This document shows, in pieces, positions 8,570-16,835 of a stretch of DNA of 27,550 bases. Source of the stretch: Brevundimonas sp. (GTDB lineage: Bacteria; Pseudomonadota; Alphaproteobacteria; Caulobacterales; Caulobacteraceae); NCBI RefSeq assembly GCF_031082345.1, contig NZ_JAVHLH010000006.1:1-27550 (forward strand). Direction: 5' to 3'. A model generated the notes under the pieces. The model saw only the letters and a program-made list of their open reading frames with translations, searched no databases and was not told the DNA's origin. Every line of letters begins with the position of its first letter. Position 1 is the first letter of the stretch. The position numbers and the translations under genes are program-made.

Positions 8570-9166
8570 GTGAAGAAGCTGTTCGGCAATCTGTTGCTTC
8601 TGGCCGTGCTCGCGGCGGTGGTCAGCTTCTTCGCTGCGCCGGCCGTGGCCTTCTTCGGCATCCGCTCGGCGGCGGACGCCAATGACGTCGCCGGCCTGTC
8701 GCGGCTGATCGATTTTACGGCCGTCCGCCAGTCCCTGCGGCCGCAGCTGTCCGGAAATCCCGCGGCGATGACCCCGGCGCCGACGTTTCTCGAGGACCCG
8801 ATCGGCGCCGTCCGTCGCCAGTTCGAGCCGACCGACGCCGCCACGATCGCGGACGCCGACGCCTATCTGACGCCGGCGGCGCTGGCTGGCCTGACGCGGG
8901 GCGAGGGCCGCTACGCCTCGCAGCGGTCCGCTCTTCCCGCTGTCGGCGCCGCCGCCAGCCCGATGCCGGCGCCGGTGTTCTGGGGCGTCAACCGCGCCCG
9001 GCTGGCCGTCGACGACGAAGGCGGCTCGCGCACCGTCTTCACCTTCGAGCGCAAGGGCCCGTTCGAGTGGAAGCTGGTCCACATCGGTCTGCCCGAAGGG
9101 AGCGCGCCCGCCGTCTCCGCGCCGGCCGCCCCGCCCGCCACCGCCGCCCCCGCGCCTCGACCCTAG
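8570..9166 (+). CDS. DUF2939 family protein, first tandem copy
   Basis: A 198-residue protein with one N-terminal membrane helix or signal (about residues 5-30), then IRSAADANDVAGLSRLIDF, the usual opening of DUF2939, and a C-terminal FERKGPFEWKLVHIGLP that resembles the end of the neighbouring gene product. A Pro/Ala-rich tail closes the protein. The GTG at 8570 is chosen because GGAGG at 8560-8564 lies five bases upstream; a TTG at 8558 overlaps that site. It is probably an envelope-anchored protein of unknown function. The next gene is its paralogue, 63 bp downstream. Confidence 0.8.
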   Translation: MKKLFGNLLLLAVLAAVVSFFAAPAVAFFGIRSAADANDVAGLSRLIDFTAVRQSLRPQLSGNPAAMTPAPTFLEDPIGAVRRQFEPTDAATIADADAYLTPAALAGLTRGEGRYASQRSALPAVGAAASPMPAPVFWGVNRARLAVDDEGGSRTVFTFERKGPFEWKLVHIGLPEGSAPAVSAPAAPPATAAPAPRP

Positions 9167-9229
9167 GCAGTCCGCTCGACTCGCGGCAACCGTAGCGGTG
9201 GGGAGGCGTTTCGACGCCAGAGGGTCGTC

Positions 9230-9787
9230 ATGAACAAGAAACTCGTCGTCGGTCTCGCCGTCGTCGCCGTCGCCGTTTTCGCCGTCGCCTGGGCCGCCGC
9301 GCCGGTGTTCGCCGCCCAGGCGCTGATCCGGGCCGCCAAGGCCGGGGATGCGGATCGCATCGAGCAACTGGTCGACTTTCCGGCGCTGCGTGAGAGCCTG
9401 AAGGACGAGCTGACGGCGGAACTGGCCGCCCATATGCGCCGGGACCCGCGCCTGGCGGAGAGCAACCTCGGCGGGCTGGGCCTGATCCTGGCCCCGATGC
9501 TGCTGTCCGGGGCCGTGGACGCCGCCGTCACCCCTGAAGTGGTGGCGCAGATGGTCGCCACGGCCGAAGCGCCCGATCCGGCCGTGCGCGATCAGCCGGA
9601 GCCGGGCGACGACCGTGACGCCGACGACATCCATCAAGCCTGGGGCTACCGCGATCTGAACGCCTTCGCCGTCACCCTGACCGACCGCGACCACCCGGAT
9701 CAGCGGCTGGCGCTGATCCTGGAACGGCGCGGCCTGTTCACGTGGAAGCTGGCCGCGGTGGATATCCAGAACGACGCGGCGGCCTGA
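9230..9787 (+). CDS. DUF2939 family protein, second tandem copy
   Basis: A 185-residue paralogue of the preceding product: N-terminal hydrophobic helix (residues 5-28), then LIRAAKAGDADRIEQLVDF and, at the C-terminus, LERRGLFTWKLAAVDIQ. The middle region differs and is more acidic. The start is supported by AGAGGG at 9219-9224, five bases before ATG; the leader closely resembles that of the first copy, as expected from a gene duplication. Its TGA directly abuts the stop of alaS from the other strand, leaving no room for a terminator between the convergent genes. Function unknown; periplasmic anchoring inferred. Confidence 0.8.
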   Translation: MNKKLVVGLAVVAVAVFAVAWAAAPVFAAQALIRAAKAGDADRIEQLVDFPALRESLKDELTAELAAHMRRDPRLAESNLGGLGLILAPMLLSGAVDAAVTPEVVAQMVATAEAPDPAVRDQPEPGDDRDADDIHQAWGYRDLNAFAVTLTDRDHPDQRLALILERRGLFTWKLAAVDIQNDAAA

Positions 9788-12424
9788 TCAGGCGCCCAGG
9801 GCCGCCCTGACCGCCGCCAGACCCTCTTCCGCCTTCGACCCGTCGGGCGCGCCGCCCTGGGCGAAGTCCGGCTTGCCGCCCGCGCCCTGTCCGCCCATGG
9901 CCAGCACGGCCGCGCGAGCCAGATCCGCCGCATTGACCTTGCCGGTCATGTCGGAGGTCACGGCCACGGTGACTGCGGCCTTGCCGTCGGTGACGCCGAT
10001 CAGGGCGACGACGCCGGAGCCGACCTGTTTGCGGAAATCCTCGGCCACGCCGCGCAGGCCTTTGCCGTCGACCCCGTCGAGGACGCGGGCGATCAGCTTG
10101 ACGCCGTTGATCTCTTCCGGCGCGGCGTTGCCGCCCGAACCGCCGCCCAGGGCCAGTTGCTTCTTCAGCTCGGCGACCTGCTTCTCCAGCGTCTTGACCG
10201 AGCCGGTCAGGGCCTCGACCCGCGCGGGGACGTCGGCGGGCTGGACCTTGAAGCCCTGGGCCAGCTTCCTGGCCACCCCGGCCTGGGCCAGAAGATGCTG
10301 GCGCGCGGCCTCGCCGGTCAGGGCCTCGATGCGGCGCACGCCGGCGGCGATGCCGCTCTCCGAGACGATCTTGAACAGGGCGATGTCGCCGGTGCGAGCC
10401 ACGTGGGTGCCGCCGCACAGTTCGACGGAGTAGGGCTTGTCCGCCTCGGTCAGCGACCGGCCCAGAGTCAGCACGCGGACCTCGTCGCCGTATTTCTCGC
10501 CGAACAGGGCCACGGCGCCGGCTTCGATGGCCGCCTGGGGCGCCATCATCTTCGTTTCGGCCGGGAGGTTCTGGCGGATGACGGCGTTCACCTCATCCTC
10601 CATCCGCGCCAGCTCGTCCTCGGTGACGGGGGCGTTGTGGCTGAAGTCGAAGCGCAGGCGTTCGGCGTCGACCATCTGGCCCTTCTGGGCCACGTGGCCG
10701 CCCAGCACATTGGCCAGCGCCTTGTGCAGCAGGTGGGCGGCCGAGTGGTTGGCGCGGGTGGTCAGGCGGGCGTCGGCGGTGACGCGCAGCTGGACCCGGG
10801 CGCCGATCGCCAGCGTGCCCGAGCTGATCTCGATGCGGTGGGCGAACAGGTCGGAGGCGTGCTTCTGGACGTCGAGCACCGTCCCCGCGCCGGTCTCGCC
10901 GTGGGCGTCGGTCCATTCGATCTCGCCCCTGTCGCCGGCCTGGCCGCCGCCTTCGCCGTAGAAGGGGGTCTGGTCGAACAGGACCTCGGCGGTCTCGCCC
11001 GGGGCCAGTTCGTCGACCGAGGCGCCGTCGCGCACGATGGCCAGAACCTCGCCCGAGCCCTCGATCGCGTCATAGCCGGTGAAGACGGTGGGGCCGAGGC
11101 GGTCGCGCAGGGCCAGCCATTCGGTCGTCGAGGCGGTCTGGCCCGAGCCGGTCCAGTGTTCGCGCGAGCGGCTGCGCTGCTCTTCCATGGCCGCGTCGAA
11201 GCCTTCGGTGTCGACGGTGAAGCCGCGGCGGCGCGCCTCGTCCTGGGTCAGGTCCAGCGGGAAGCCGTAGGTGTCGTAGAGGGCGAACGCGGTCTGGCCC
11301 GGCAGCACGCCGCCCTCGCCGAGATCCTTGGCCGCGTCCTCCAGCAGGCCCATGCCGCGGCCGAGGGTGGTGCGGAAGCGCATCTCCTCCTGCTTCAGCG
11401 TGTCCTCGATGAAGGCCTGGGCGCGGCGCAGTTCGGGATAGGCCTCGCCCATCTCCTGCACCAGGGTCGGCACCAGCCTGTGCATCAGCGGATCGGCCGC
11501 GCCCAGCAGGTGGGCGTGGCGCATGGCCCGGCGCATGATCCGGCGCAGCACATAGCCGCGGCCCTCGTTCGACGGCGTGACCCCGTCGGCGATCAGGAAG
11601 GACGACGAGCGCAGGTGGTCGGCGATGACCCGGTGGCTGGGGGCGCGGTCGCCCTCGGCGGCGGTGTGGGTCTCGTGCTCCGACGCCGCGATCAGGGAAT
11701 GCACGCCCTGCAGCACCGCCGCGACGCGCTCCAGTCCCATGCCGGTGTCGATCGACGGCTTCGGCAGCAGGCTGCGGCTGCCGTCGGCCGCCTGTTCGAA
11801 CTGCATGAAGACCAGATTCCAGATCTCGACCCAGCGGTCGCCGTCCTCGTCCGGCGTACCCGGAGGGCCGCCCCAGATGTGGTCGCCGTGGTCGTAGAAG
11901 ATTTCGGTGCACGGGCCGCAGGGGCCGGTGTCGCCCATCGACCAGAAATTGTCCGAGCCGGCGATGCGGGTGATGCGGCTCTCGGGCAGGCCGGCGATCT
12001 TCTTCCACAGGTCGAAGGCCTCGTCGTCGTCGATGTAGACGGTGGCCATCAGCCGGTCGGCGGGGATGCCGAACTCTTTCGTGACGAGGTTCCAGGCCCG
12101 CTCGATGGCGTGCTCCTTGAAATAGTCGCCGAAGGAGAAATTCCCCATCATCTCGAAGAAGGTGTGGTGGCGGGCGGTGTAGCCGACGTTGTCGAGGTCG
12201 TTGTGCTTGCCGCCGGCGCGGACGCATTTCTGGGCGCTGGTGGCGCGCTTGTTGGCCCGGGTCTCTTGGCCGGTGAAGACGTTCTTGAACGGGACCATGC
12301 CGGCGTTGACGAACAGCAGGGTCGGGTCGTTCTGCGGCACCAGCGGGGCGGACTGGACCTTCTCGTGGCCGTCGGCCGCGAAGTAGTCGAGGAAGCTCGA
12401 GCGGATCTGGTTCAGGCTGGACAT
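9788..12424 (-). CDS. alaS: Alanyl-tRNA synthetase
   Basis: This 878-residue class II synthetase charges tRNA-Ala and edits mischarged Ser or Gly. The order is typical: catalytic core with [15 protein letters not shown] and [17 protein letters not shown] in the first 105 residues, tRNA-recognition region, then the editing domain with zinc-site residues His560 and His564 in HSAAHLLH and Cys670 and His674 in CGGTH, and a C-terminal coiled coil ([15 protein letters not shown]) plus DHHA1 domain. The frame stays open far upstream, but homology begins at [15 protein letters not shown]. No good Shine-Dalgarno is visible. Stop codons of alaS and the DUF2939 gene touch. Confidence 0.97.
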   Translation of the reverse strand: MSSLNQIRSSFLDYFAADGHEKVQSAPLVPQNDPTLLFVNAGMVPFKNVFTGQETRANKRATSAQKCVRAGGKHNDLDNVGYTARHHTFFEMMGNFSFGDYFKEHAIERAWNLVTKEFGIPADRLMATVYIDDDEAFDLWKKIAGLPESRITRIAGSDNFWSMGDTGPCGPCTEIFYDHGDHIWGGPPGTPDEDGDRWVEIWNLVFMQFEQAADGSRSLLPKPSIDTGMGLERVAAVLQGVHSLIAASEHETHTAAEGDRAPSHRVIADHLRSSSFLIADGVTPSNEGRGYVLRRIMRRAMRHAHLLGAADPLMHRLVPTLVQEMGEAYPELRRAQAFIEDTLKQEEMRFRTTLGRGMGLLEDAAKDLGEGGVLPGQTAFALYDTYGFPLDLTQDEARRRGFTVDTEGFDAAMEEQRSRSREHWTGSGQTASTTEWLALRDRLGPTVFTGYDAIEGSGEVLAIVRDGASVDELAPGETAEVLFDQTPFYGEGGGQAGDRGEIEWTDAHGETGAGTVLDVQKHASDLFAHRIEISSGTLAIGARVQLRVTADARLTTRANHSAAHLLHKALANVLGGHVAQKGQMVDAERLRFDFSHNAPVTEDELARMEDEVNAVIRQNLPAETKMMAPQAAIEAGAVALFGEKYGDEVRVLTLGRSLTEADKPYSVELCGGTHVARTGDIALFKIVSESGIAAGVRRIEALTGEAARQHLLAQAGVARKLAQGFKVQPADVPARVEALTGSVKTLEKQVAELKKQLALGGGSGGNAAPEEINGVKLIARVLDGVDGKGLRGVAEDFRKQVGSGVVALIGVTDGKAAVTVAVTSDMTGKVNAADLARAAVLAMGGQGAGGKPDFAQGGAPDGSKAEEGLAAVRAALGA

Positions 12425-12473
12425 GAGGCGCGCGGTCAATCGGGGAGGCGAAAAGGAACGGGCGTCATATAGG

Positions 12474-12506
12474 GCTTTCGGCCCGAAAGCATCACCCGGC
12501 CGTGAT
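12474..12506. repeat. Two adjacent inverted repeats upstream of alaS
   Basis: GCTTTCGG-C-CCGAAAGC (12474-12490) is a near-perfect palindrome with 8-base arms. It is followed directly by ATCAC-N6-GTGAT (12491-12506). They lie 50-82 bases upstream of alaS and just after the stop of the membrane-protein gene. No T-run follows on either strand, so an operator or leader structure is as likely as a terminator. Confidence 0.6.
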
Positions 12507-12516
12507 GCGGGGCCGA

Positions 12517-12993
12517 TCAGGCCGGGTCGGAATCGCCGAGGACGCGTCGGACGATCCAGGCGATCGGCAGGCCGACGCACAGGATGTGGATCACGATCGG
12601 CTTCAGCGCCGCCACGAGGGTGTCGGGCGGCGCAAGGGTCGAGGCCGAGAGCGGCACGACGACGTAGGTCATGGCCAGCCAGACCGCGAGGCCGAAGGCG
12701 ACGCCGGCCGGAAACCACAGCCGGCGCAGCGCCGGCGCCCGCGCCGCGGCGAGCACGAACACCGCGGTTATGCCCAGCATGACGGCGAAATGCGACGCCA
12801 GCCCGAGCCAGGCCGTGGGCCAGCCGCCGCGGTAGGCCTCGTTCCCCAGCCAGCCGCCGGCCACGGACTGCAGCACGACCCGGGCCGGAACCTGCGGATT
12901 GGTCAGAATGGCGGCGCCGATGTCGAGCGTCCCCGCGACCAGCGTGGCGAGCAGGACGGCGCGGATCATGGCGCCGGAAACGGATCGGGTCAT
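12517..12993 (-). CDS. Four-helix integral membrane protein, unknown function
   Basis: A 158-residue hydrophobic protein with four predicted membrane segments at about residues 9-30, 60-85, 92-118 and 128-152. The start at 12993 is set by GGGAGGA six bases upstream on the minus strand; a start at 13008 would overlap that ribosome site. It resembles small inner-membrane proteins annotated only as hypothetical, and no catalytic motif is visible. It lies between recA and alaS on the same strand, but the terminator at 13041-13082 cuts it off from recA, so it probably has its own promoter and may read through into alaS, 92 bp downstream. Confidence 0.8.
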   Translation of the reverse strand: MTRSVSGAMIRAVLLATLVAGTLDIGAAILTNPQVPARVVLQSVAGGWLGNEAYRGGWPTAWLGLASHFAVMLGITAVFVLAAARAPALRRLWFPAGVAFGLAVWLAMTYVVVPLSASTLAPPDTLVAALKPIVIHILCVGLPIAWIVRRVLGDSDPA

Positions 12994-13040
12994 GCGACGT
13001 CCTCCCAAGCGTGACGGTTACCCGGCCGCGGCCCGCCGAC

Positions 13041-13082
13041 AAGAAAAAAGGCCGCCCGACCCGGGTGAGGGATCGAGCGGCC
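13041..13082 (-). terminator. Rho-independent terminator after recA
   Basis: On the minus strand a 10-bp stem with one G-T wobble (arms 13082-13073 and 13059-13050) is followed by TTTTTTCTT. It lies about 125 bases after the recA stop and upstream of the membrane-protein gene. Confidence 0.9.
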
Positions 13083-13150
13083 GCTCCGTCCGGCCCGGCC
13101 CGGCGGGGTCGGTGGCGGGTCGGCGGACCCGGCCGGAGAAGGGGGTGGGC

Positions 13151-13192
13151 GGTAGACTCCGGACCGAAAAAACACAGTCGATGGAGTCTACC
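13151..13192. repeat. 10-bp inverted repeat in the recA 3' region
   Basis: GGTAGACTCC (13151-13160) and GGAGTCTACC (13183-13192) pair perfectly around a 22-base loop that contains an A6 run (T6 on the recA strand). A further GTCTACC at 13195-13201 gives an alternative pairing. It lies in the recA 3' untranslated region, 16-57 bases after the stop. Confidence 0.75.
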
Positions 13193-13207
13193 CCGTCTAC
13201 CGGGGGC

Positions 13208-14311
13208 TCAGCCCTCGAGGTCCTGGCCCTCGTCGGGTTCGGGTGTGCCCAGCAGCTCCTCGGCGATCTTGTTGGTCGAGGCGCGCACGGCCTTTTCGAT
13301 CGACTCGGCGATGTCGGGATTGGCCTTGAGGAAGGCGCGCACGTTCTCGCGGCCCTGGCCGATGCGCTGGCTGTCGTAGGAGAACCAGCTGCCCGACTTC
13401 TCGACGATGCCGGCCTTGACGCCCAGGTCGATGATCTCGCCCAGCTTGGAGATGCCCTCGCCGTACATGATGTCGAAGATGACCTCGCGGAACGGCGGGG
13501 CGACCTTGTTCTTGACCACCTTGACCCGGGTGGTGTTGCCGACGACCTCGTCGCGGTCCTTGATCGCGCCGGTGCGGCGGATGTCGAGGCGGACCGAGGC
13601 GTAGAATTTCAGCGCGTTGCCACCCGTCGTCGTCTCCGGCGAGCCGTACATGACGCCGATCTTGTGGCGGATCTGGTTGATGAACAGGACGATGCACTGC
13701 GACTTGTTGATCGAGGCGGTCAGCTTGCGCAGCGCCTGGCTCATCAGACGGGCCTGAAGGCCGGGCAGGCTGTCGCCCATCTCGCCCTCGATCTCGGCGC
13801 GGGGCGTCAGCGCCGCGACGGAGTCGACCACCACGATGTCCACGGCCCCCGAGCGCACCAGGGTGTCGACGATCTCGAGCGCCTGTTCGCCGGTGTCGGG
13901 CTGGGACACCAGCAGGTCGTCGAGGTTGACGCCCAGCTTCTGGGCGTAGCCCGGATCCAGCGCGTGTTCGGCGTCGACGAAGGCGGCGGTGCCGCCGGCC
14001 TTCTGGATCTCGGCCACGGTGTGCAGGGCCAGGGTGGTCTTGCCCGAGCTTTCCGGCCCGAACACCTCGATGACCCGGCCGCGCGGCAGGCCGCCGATGC
14101 CGAGCGCCATGTCGAGGCCCAGCGAGCCGGTCGAGACCGAGGGAATGGCCTCGGTCACGCCGTTCTTGCCGAGCTTCATGACCGAGCCCTTGCCGAAGGC
14201 GCGGTCGATCTGGGCGATCGCCGCCTCCAGAGCCCGCTGCTTGTCGCCGTCGTCCCGGGTCACCAATTTCAAATTCGCCTGTGCCGCCACCTTGCCGCTC
14301 TCCCTTGCCAT
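13208..14311 (-). CDS. recA: RecA recombinase
   Basis: This 367-residue ATPase forms filaments on single-stranded DNA, drives strand exchange and stimulates LexA self-cleavage in the SOS response. Walker A GPESSGKT lies at 85-92, Walker B IVVVDS at about 159-164, and the conserved [13 protein letters not shown] and [17 protein letters not shown] follow. The acidic C-terminal tail ([12 protein letters not shown]) is typical. The start at 14311 is chosen because the protein then begins with [11 protein letters not shown], near normal length; the frame runs on to a TTG at 14413 without homology. A candidate SOS promoter lies about 75-110 bases upstream and an intrinsic terminator follows. Confidence 0.97.
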   Translation of the reverse strand: MARESGKVAAQANLKLVTRDDGDKQRALEAAIAQIDRAFGKGSVMKLGKNGVTEAIPSVSTGSLGLDMALGIGGLPRGRVIEVFGPESSGKTTLALHTVAEIQKAGGTAAFVDAEHALDPGYAQKLGVNLDDLLVSQPDTGEQALEIVDTLVRSGAVDIVVVDSVAALTPRAEIEGEMGDSLPGLQARLMSQALRKLTASINKSQCIVLFINQIRHKIGVMYGSPETTTGGNALKFYASVRLDIRRTGAIKDRDEVVGNTTRVKVVKNKVAPPFREVIFDIMYGEGISKLGEIIDLGVKAGIVEKSGSWFSYDSQRIGQGRENVRAFLKANPDIAESIEKAVRASTNKIAEELLGTPEPDEGQDLEG

Positions 14312-14383
14312 GATTCCCAACCGGTACCCGGGGGAGAGGCCCGCCTTCGGTCCGATGACCGTGACCCACTCCCTGTGAGCGGC

Positions 14384-14420
14384 AATATGTGCACGGTTTG
14401 TTCCGGTTGCCAATATGTTC
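14384..14420 (-). promoter_or_regulatory. Candidate recA promoter with a near-consensus SOS box
   Basis: On the minus strand GAAC-N7-CAAC (14420-14406) matches the alphaproteobacterial LexA site GAAC-N7-GAAC (equally GTTC-N7-GTTC) at seven of eight bases. It overlaps a -35-like TTGGCA (14413-14408) which, after 18 bases, is followed by CATATT (14389-14384). This geometry fits LexA blocking the -35 region of recA. CAATATGT is repeated at 14383-14390 and 14411-14418 on the plus strand. Confidence 0.55.
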
Positions 14421-14540
14421 TTTTCGGAACGGCGGAGGGATACGTCCGATTTTGACGTAGGGCGACCGGCCGGCGCCGACGGGCGACTTCATCGAAGCCG
14501 GGGTCTGCATCGCCCCAAGAGCAGCATTTTCCCCGTTCCG

Positions 14541-14568
14541 GCCCCGTCGCCGGCGCTACCGGCGGGGC
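14541..14568. other. GC-rich hairpin over the stop codon of the gene at 14556
   Basis: GCCCCG plus CCGG pairs with CCGGCGGGGC across a 3-base bulge and a 5-base loop. The stop codon (14556-14558) is in or near the loop. There is no T-run, so it is at most a weak terminator or an RNA-stabilising stem. Confidence 0.4.
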
Positions 14569-14951
14569 TCCTGACGTCCCCATCGGTCGAAGATCTCGAC
14601 CCGTCCGCTGAGCATCACCGTGCCCAGGCTCGCGCCGACCGGAAAGAAATACTGGCCTCGGGCGTCGGGCCTGACAGGCCGCCCATCGACAGTGAGCGTC
14701 AACTGCCTGTTGGGCGGGCAGCTCTGTCGGGGAGCGCAGGCCGTCGAGACCGCGTATTCACCCCGTTCGACCCTCACCCGCGCCGAGAAGCGGCCTTCCC
14801 GATCCGTGGTCGCGATTACGATCGCCGTGCCCCCGGGATTCTTGCCCAGATTGACATCGACCCCGGGGATCGGTTCGCCCGGGTTGATCGCCGCCCCCGA
14901 GACGGCCAGGGCAAGGCCGATGAAGGCGATGAGTCTCAGTATCGATGTCAT
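14556..14951 (-). CDS. Secreted protein with a Cna-B/carboxypeptidase-regulatory-like domain
   Basis: A 131-residue protein with an N-terminal signal (about residues 1-20). The mature part carries PGVDVNLGKNPGGTAIVIA followed by TTDREGRFSARV and GEYAV, the T-D-x-x-G-x-F/G-x-Y-x-V pattern of small beta-sandwich domains of the transthyretin or Cna-B type. Two Cys (CAPRQSC) may form a disulfide. The start at 14951 has GGGAGA six bases upstream on the minus strand, and the signal peptide begins there. The same pattern recurs in two genes of the divergent operon, and the two promoter regions share a bipartite motif, so a joint role is likely. It precedes recA on the same strand but is separated from it by 244 bp. 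Confidence 0.8.
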   Translation of the reverse strand: MTSILRLIAFIGLALAVSGAAINPGEPIPGVDVNLGKNPGGTAIVIATTDREGRFSARVRVERGEYAVSTACAPRQSCPPNRQLTLTVDGRPVRPDARGQYFFPVGASLGTVMLSGRVEIFDRWGRQEPRR

Positions 14952-15000
14952 GTCGGGTCTCCCGCAAGGCCATGCCGGCCGCTGTTTGCGGTCGGACAAC

Positions 15001-15031
15001 GCTGGTCACCGAAAGGCTCCGCTGTCAATGC
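15001..15031 (-). promoter_or_regulatory. Left copy of a bipartite motif (divergent promoter)
   Basis: On the minus strand this is GCATTGACAGC-N11-GTGACCAGC. It includes a TTGACA -35-like hexamer about 72 bases upstream of the gene ending at 14556. The same two blocks with the same 11-base spacer occur in the other orientation at 15167-15197. Confidence 0.6.
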
Positions 15032-15166
15032 AACCTGTGGCCTATTCGTGAAGATCCCCTCGGACGACTGGAGTTCGGGTCCGATTGGCGAGGACATGTC
15101 TCAAGTCTGAATGTCTCCAGAGCACGACCACTGAAACGGTGATGTGGTTTCCCGAATATTCAAACC

Positions 15167-15197
15167 GCATTGACAGCCAGGCTTGGCCGTGACCAGC
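15167..15197 (+). promoter_or_regulatory. Right copy of the bipartite motif (operon promoter)
   Basis: GCATTGACAGC (15167-15177), 11 bases, then GTGACCAGC (15189-15197). TTGACA at 15170-15175 is 65 bases before the first gene of the operon. No consensus -10 is seen, so the second block may be a non-canonical -10 or an operator half. Confidence 0.6.
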
Positions 15198-15240
15198 CTG
15201 ACAAACCGCCGATATTCGTGCGGATACTGGAACTGTCATT

Positions 15241-15933
15241 ATGGCATCGCGAGTGGGTCTGATCGGGCTGGCCAGTCTGGTGGGCCTGGCGTTGTCGACC
15301 GCCGCCTACGCCCAAACGACGCGAAGCACCGGCGGCATCGTCATCGTCTTTTCCGACATCACAATCTCCTCCATGCACGGCGGTCGCACTGTCACCACCA
15401 CGCGTACCGACCGGCAGGGGGGCTTTCGCTTCGAACTGCCCGCGGGTGACTACGACATCTGTCTCAATGGACCCGGTCTCAGGGCGGCGATCGATCGCTC
15501 CGGCGGCGGCCAGGATGAGGACCGCATCATCGGAATCCTGGTTGGACTGCTGCTGCCGGCGGTCCAGGCCGCACCCGCTGAGCGGAGACTGACCTTCCCC
15601 GGTGCCGCCTCGGGACCGGGCCAGGACGGACGACGCGGCCTCTCGCCAGCGGCGCGGGACCTGTGTTTCCCTTACACCGTCAATGCGGGTCCCGGACCCG
15701 CTGACGATGTCGAGACGCGCAGAACCCGCGTCGTCGACAACGTGAGCCCAGCCCCCGTCGATCGTGGACGCGCCGGCGGCGTCCGGGTGGCGACGGGCGA
15801 TGTAAACGGCGACGGGCGCGCCGACCGCCAGGTCGATCCGCGCATCGCGTCCCCTGGCCCCCAGGCGACCCCCGCGCGCCCCGCCGCGCCTCAAACCGTT
15901 GCCGTCGCCGGCTCGATCCGCCTGGTGCGATGA
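15241..15933 (+). CDS. Secreted protein with Cna-B-like N-terminal domain, operon gene 1
   Basis: A 230-residue protein with a clear signal peptide (residues 1-25, cleaving after AYA). The mature N-terminus carries RTDRQGGFRFELPAGDYDI, the same beta-sandwich signature as in the divergent gene and in operon gene 3. The rest is low in recognisable structure, with a Pro/Ala/Gly-rich C-terminal half and DVNGDGRADRQVD, a short Asp-rich stretch that looks like a calcium-binding or FG-GAP loop. The ribosome site before ATG 15241 is weak. Its TGA overlaps the ATG of the CsgG-like gene by four bases, so the two are probably translationally coupled. No named family; envelope or surface location inferred. 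Confidence 0.7.
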   Translation: MASRVGLIGLASLVGLALSTAAYAQTTRSTGGIVIVFSDITISSMHGGRTVTTTRTDRQGGFRFELPAGDYDICLNGPGLRAAIDRSGGGQDEDRIIGILVGLLLPAVQAAPAERRLTFPGAASGPGQDGRRGLSPAARDLCFPYTVNAGPGPADDVETRRTRVVDNVSPAPVDRGRAGGVRVATGDVNGDGRADRQVDPRIASPGPQATPARPAAPQTVAVAGSIRLVR

Positions 15934-16817
15934 GCATGACCGACCTGACCCTGAACCGCCGACTGGTGCTGTCCGGCGCAACCCTCGCCGTGGCGGGCCT
16001 CGCCGCCCCGGCCATGGCCCGGCCCCAGACTCGCGCCGCCTTCGACGGCCTGAGAAAGACCATCGCGGTCGATCTCTTTCAGGCCACCGAGGCCGTCGGC
16101 GGTTCGGTCACGGCCGAGGGCATGACCGCCATGCTGACCCAGGCCCTGGTCGAGGACGGCCGTTTCCTGGTGATCGAAGGCGGCGGGGGAATGGAGGCCA
16201 GCGCCGTCGTGCGCGGAGCCGTGACCAAATACGAGGCGGCGGCGGGCGGCGGCGGGCTGAGCATCAGCGGCGGCCCGCTGGGCGGCCTGCTGGGCGGTCG
16301 CGCCAGCACCCGCAGCCAGACCGCGGTCATGGAGATCGCCCTGCGCCTGGTCGACGCCGCCTCGGGCCAGGTGGTCTCGACCTCCAGCGCCCAGGGGCGC
16401 GCCACGTCGCGCACCTCGGAGGCCGGATTGGTTGAAAGCTGGGGCGGCGGGCGACTGGGCGGCGAGATCTTCCGCACAACCCCCATCGGGCAGGCGGGCC
16501 AGGACGCCATCATGAAGGCGGTGGATCAGATCGCCGGGGGAATGCGCGCAGTGGAATGGTCGGCGCTGGTGGTCGATGCCGCCGACAACGGCGTCTATCT
16601 GAACGCCGGGGCCGACCGCAACGTCCAGTCCGGCCTGATGCTGAGCGTCTGGCGGCCCGGCCGCACCCTGACCGATCCTGGCACCGGCGAGGTCCTGGAC
16701 GTTGAGATGGCCCGCATCGGCCGGGTCCGGGTCGAGACGGTGCGCGACCGGCTGTCCATCGCCAGCATCGTCGATGGCGAGCCGCCCATCCGCGGCGACG
16801 TTCTGAAGGCGGATTAA
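15930..16817 (+). CDS. CsgG/HfaB family protein, operon gene 2
   Basis: A 295-residue protein with an N-terminal export signal containing NRRLVLSGATLAVAGLAA, possibly Tat-type, ending A-M-A. The mature part fits the CsgG family: VTAEGMTAMLTQALVEDGRFLVIE, then EIALRLVDAASGQVVSTSSA. Family members form the outer-membrane pore for curli subunits (CsgG) or help anchor the Caulobacter holdfast (HfaB). Unlike E. coli CsgG there is no lipobox Cys, so its membrane anchoring must differ. A Gly-rich stretch (AAGGGGLSISGGPLGG) may be the pore-loop region. It is flanked by secreted-protein genes rather than by known curli or hfa genes, which suggests a different substrate. An alternative ATG lies at 15936. 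Confidence 0.85.
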   Translation: MSMTDLTLNRRLVLSGATLAVAGLAAPAMARPQTRAAFDGLRKTIAVDLFQATEAVGGSVTAEGMTAMLTQALVEDGRFLVIEGGGGMEASAVVRGAVTKYEAAAGGGGLSISGGPLGGLLGGRASTRSQTAVMEIALRLVDAASGQVVSTSSAQGRATSRTSEAGLVESWGGGRLGGEIFRTTPIGQAGQDAIMKAVDQIAGGMRAVEWSALVVDAADNGVYLNAGADRNVQSGLMLSVWRPGRTLTDPGTGEVLDVEMARIGRVRVETVRDRLSIASIVDGEPPIRGDVLKAD

Positions 16818-16835
16818 CAGCCTCGAGAGATGACC

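Noticed and set aside
10157..12472. 771-residue plus-strand frame opposite alaS
   Set aside because: Low-complexity shadow frame; alaS is certain on the other strand.
12425..13042. 206-codon N-terminal extension of alaS
   Set aside because: It overlaps the four-helix membrane gene in another frame, and AlaRS homology begins at 12424.
14417..14430. GTTC-N6-GAAC palindrome as the LexA site
   Set aside because: Alphaproteobacterial sites are direct repeats with N7; the overlapping GAAC-N7-CAAC fits better.
14541..14568. Hairpin as intrinsic terminator of the 14556 gene
   Set aside because: No T-run follows on either strand and the stem has a 3-base bulge; kept only as a weak structural feature.
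14415..15110. 231-residue plus-strand frame opposite the secreted-protein gene
   Set aside because: No Shine-Dalgarno, no protein-like pattern, and it runs through the divergent promoter region.
15160..15981. 273-residue minus-strand frame opposite the first operon gene
   Set aside because: Plus strand has a signal peptide and ATGA coupling to the CsgG-like gene; the minus frame has neither.
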